From the NCBI GenBank assembly GCA_012965445.1, contig DTSJ01000431.1, positions 1-7,158 on the forward strand: a stretch of DNA of 7,158 nucleotides, given 5' to 3'. Below the pieces are notes generated by a model. That model did no database searches and was not told the origin of the DNA. It saw only the letters and a list, made by a program, of their open reading frames with translations. Position 1 is the stretch's first letter. The number at the start of each line of letters is the position of its first letter. The DNA comes from Candidatus Hydrogenedentota bacterium. Lineage in GTDB: Bacteria; Hydrogenedentota; Hydrogenedentia; Hydrogenedentiales; GCA-2746185. The translations under genes were made by a program, and so were the position numbers. Positions 6,829 to 7,158 of this stretch are shown here, piece by piece.

Positions 6829-6843
6829 AAACCAACATGTCAA
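6814..6843 (-). promoter_or_regulatory. Sigma70-type promoter of the cytochrome-phnDCE-dtxR operon
   Basis: Reading the minus strand, a perfect -35 TTGACA (6838-6843) is followed by an 18-base spacer and -10 TACAAT (6814-6819), which matches the consensus at five of six positions. Transcription would start near 6806, leaving an 80-base leader before the ATG at 6726. The region is AT-rich and contains no other gene. All five minus-strand genes downstream lie within 23 bases of each other, so this is probably the main promoter of the operon. Confidence 0.75.
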
Positions 6844-7001
6844 CAAAAACTTCACTATCTATAAGTCATTGAAAAACAACTACTTACAATACAACCAAAC
6901 TACTCGAGTCCAGACCGTCAACCAATTTCACTCGCCATGAGTCCAATTCCTGTGATATAGGTATACATACCAATGCAACACCGCCCCATACAAGGTAAAC
7001 C

Positions 7002-7158
7002 ATGACACGCCGACACGAATCAACCTCCTTCCGTACCTCAGTCATCGTCATTGGTTTTTCGATTCTCTCACTTTTCATTTTCATTACGCTCTCCAACTTC
7101 CTCGCTCCCGAAAAACCCGACGCACCTGTAGGCTCCATCATCACATTCGAATCTCCGG
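7002..7158 (+). CDS. Unrecognised membrane-anchored or exported protein, 3' end outside window
   Basis: An open frame of 52 codons starts at the ATG at 7002 and is still open at the right edge. An in-frame stop at 6996-6998 and AAGG (6992-6995), 6 bases before the ATG, fix the start. The N-terminus is basic (MTRRHESTSFRTS), followed by one hydrophobic segment of about 22 residues (13-34, VIVIGFSILSLFIFITLSNF) and then a Pro-rich polar stretch (APEKPDAPVGS). This fits a type II membrane anchor with the rest in the periplasm, or less likely a signal peptide. It is divergent from the cytochrome operon across 275 bases. I do not recognise the family from so short a piece. A competing minus-strand frame over the same bases lacks a plausible start context and is judged antisense noise. 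Confidence 0.6.
   Translation, partial: MTRRHESTSFRTSVIVIGFSILSLFIFITLSNFLAPEKPDAPVGSIITFESP

Larger units (their letters stand above)
6727..7001. other. AT-rich divergent intergenic region
   Basis: These 275 bases separate the minus-strand operon from the partial + strand gene at 7002. The left half holds the operon promoter, candidate operator and repeats. The right half (about 6900-7000) contains a short inverted repeat GGTAT-AC-ATACC (6960-6971), but I see no convincing -35/-10 pair for the + strand gene. No tRNA, terminator hairpin or other RNA gene is apparent. Confidence 0.6.

Noticed and set aside
5698..6864. Long + strand open frame (388 codons) opposite the cytochrome gene
   Set aside because: It is very rich in Arg and His with no domain, signal or ribosome binding site. 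The minus strand carries two CxxCH motifs, a signal peptide and a good start, so this frame is its antisense shadow.
6926..6971. Promoter for the + strand gene at 7002
   Set aside because: Candidate -10 TATACA and nearby TTTCAC do not stand at a workable spacing, and no other convincing -35/-10 pair is present.
6884..7144. Minus-strand open frame of 86 codons at the right edge
   Set aside because: It overlaps antisense the start of the + strand gene at 7002, which has a better start context and a coherent membrane segment. Its poly-Met start and mixed composition show nothing recognisable.
1..7158. CRISPR arrays, insertion sequences, tRNA or rRNA genes
   Set aside because: No regularly spaced repeats, transposase genes, terminal inverted repeats with target duplications, or RNA gene signatures were seen.

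Overview
The window reads as a chromosomal fragment of a Gram-negative bacterium with about 50-55% G+C. Exported proteins carry Sec signal peptides, there is a periplasmic c-type cytochrome, and an ABC importer has a separate periplasmic binding protein. Nothing in the sequence fixes the phylum; a gammaproteobacterium or a member of the PVC group would both fit. C exceeds G on the + strand across genes of both orientations, which suggests that the minus strand is the leading strand here.

Left part (1-1865, + strand). The window opens inside a beta-lactamase/esterase-family serine hydrolase whose N-terminus, including the catalytic Ser-x-x-Lys, lies off the left edge. A gap of 19 bases follows, then a complete gene for an R2-like ligand-binding oxidase (R2lox), a ferritin-like Mn/Fe metalloenzyme. 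All six metal ligands and the Val/Tyr pair of the family's ether cross-link are present.

Centre and right (1883-6726, - strand). Five tightly spaced genes form an operon that converges on the R2lox gene with only 17 bases between the stop codons. In transcription order they are: a periplasmic di-haem cytochrome c peroxidase/MauG-like protein with an extra N-terminal helical domain; a PhnD-type binding protein; a PhnC-type ATPase; a PhnE-type permease; and a DtxR/MntR-family metal-dependent repressor. A strong sigma70-type promoter (TTGACA, 18-base spacer, TACAAT) lies about 110 bases upstream of the first gene. An imperfect inverted repeat covers its -10 box and is a plausible operator for the operon's own repressor.

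Right edge (6727-7158). A 275-base AT-rich intergenic region separates the operon from a divergent + strand gene. That gene has a good ribosome binding site and one N-terminal membrane segment, and it runs off the window.

Interpretation (inference). No C-P lyase or phosphite dehydrogenase gene is visible, although the transporter looks phosphonate-like. A DtxR-type repressor, a haem redox enzyme and a neighbouring Mn/Fe oxidase point instead to metal (Fe or Mn) homeostasis. The binding-protein pocket keeps the family's Tyr/Tyr/Ser residues but appears to swap its His and Asp positions, which would fit a changed ligand. This haem peroxidase-PhnDCE-DtxR cassette is the most interesting item in the window.
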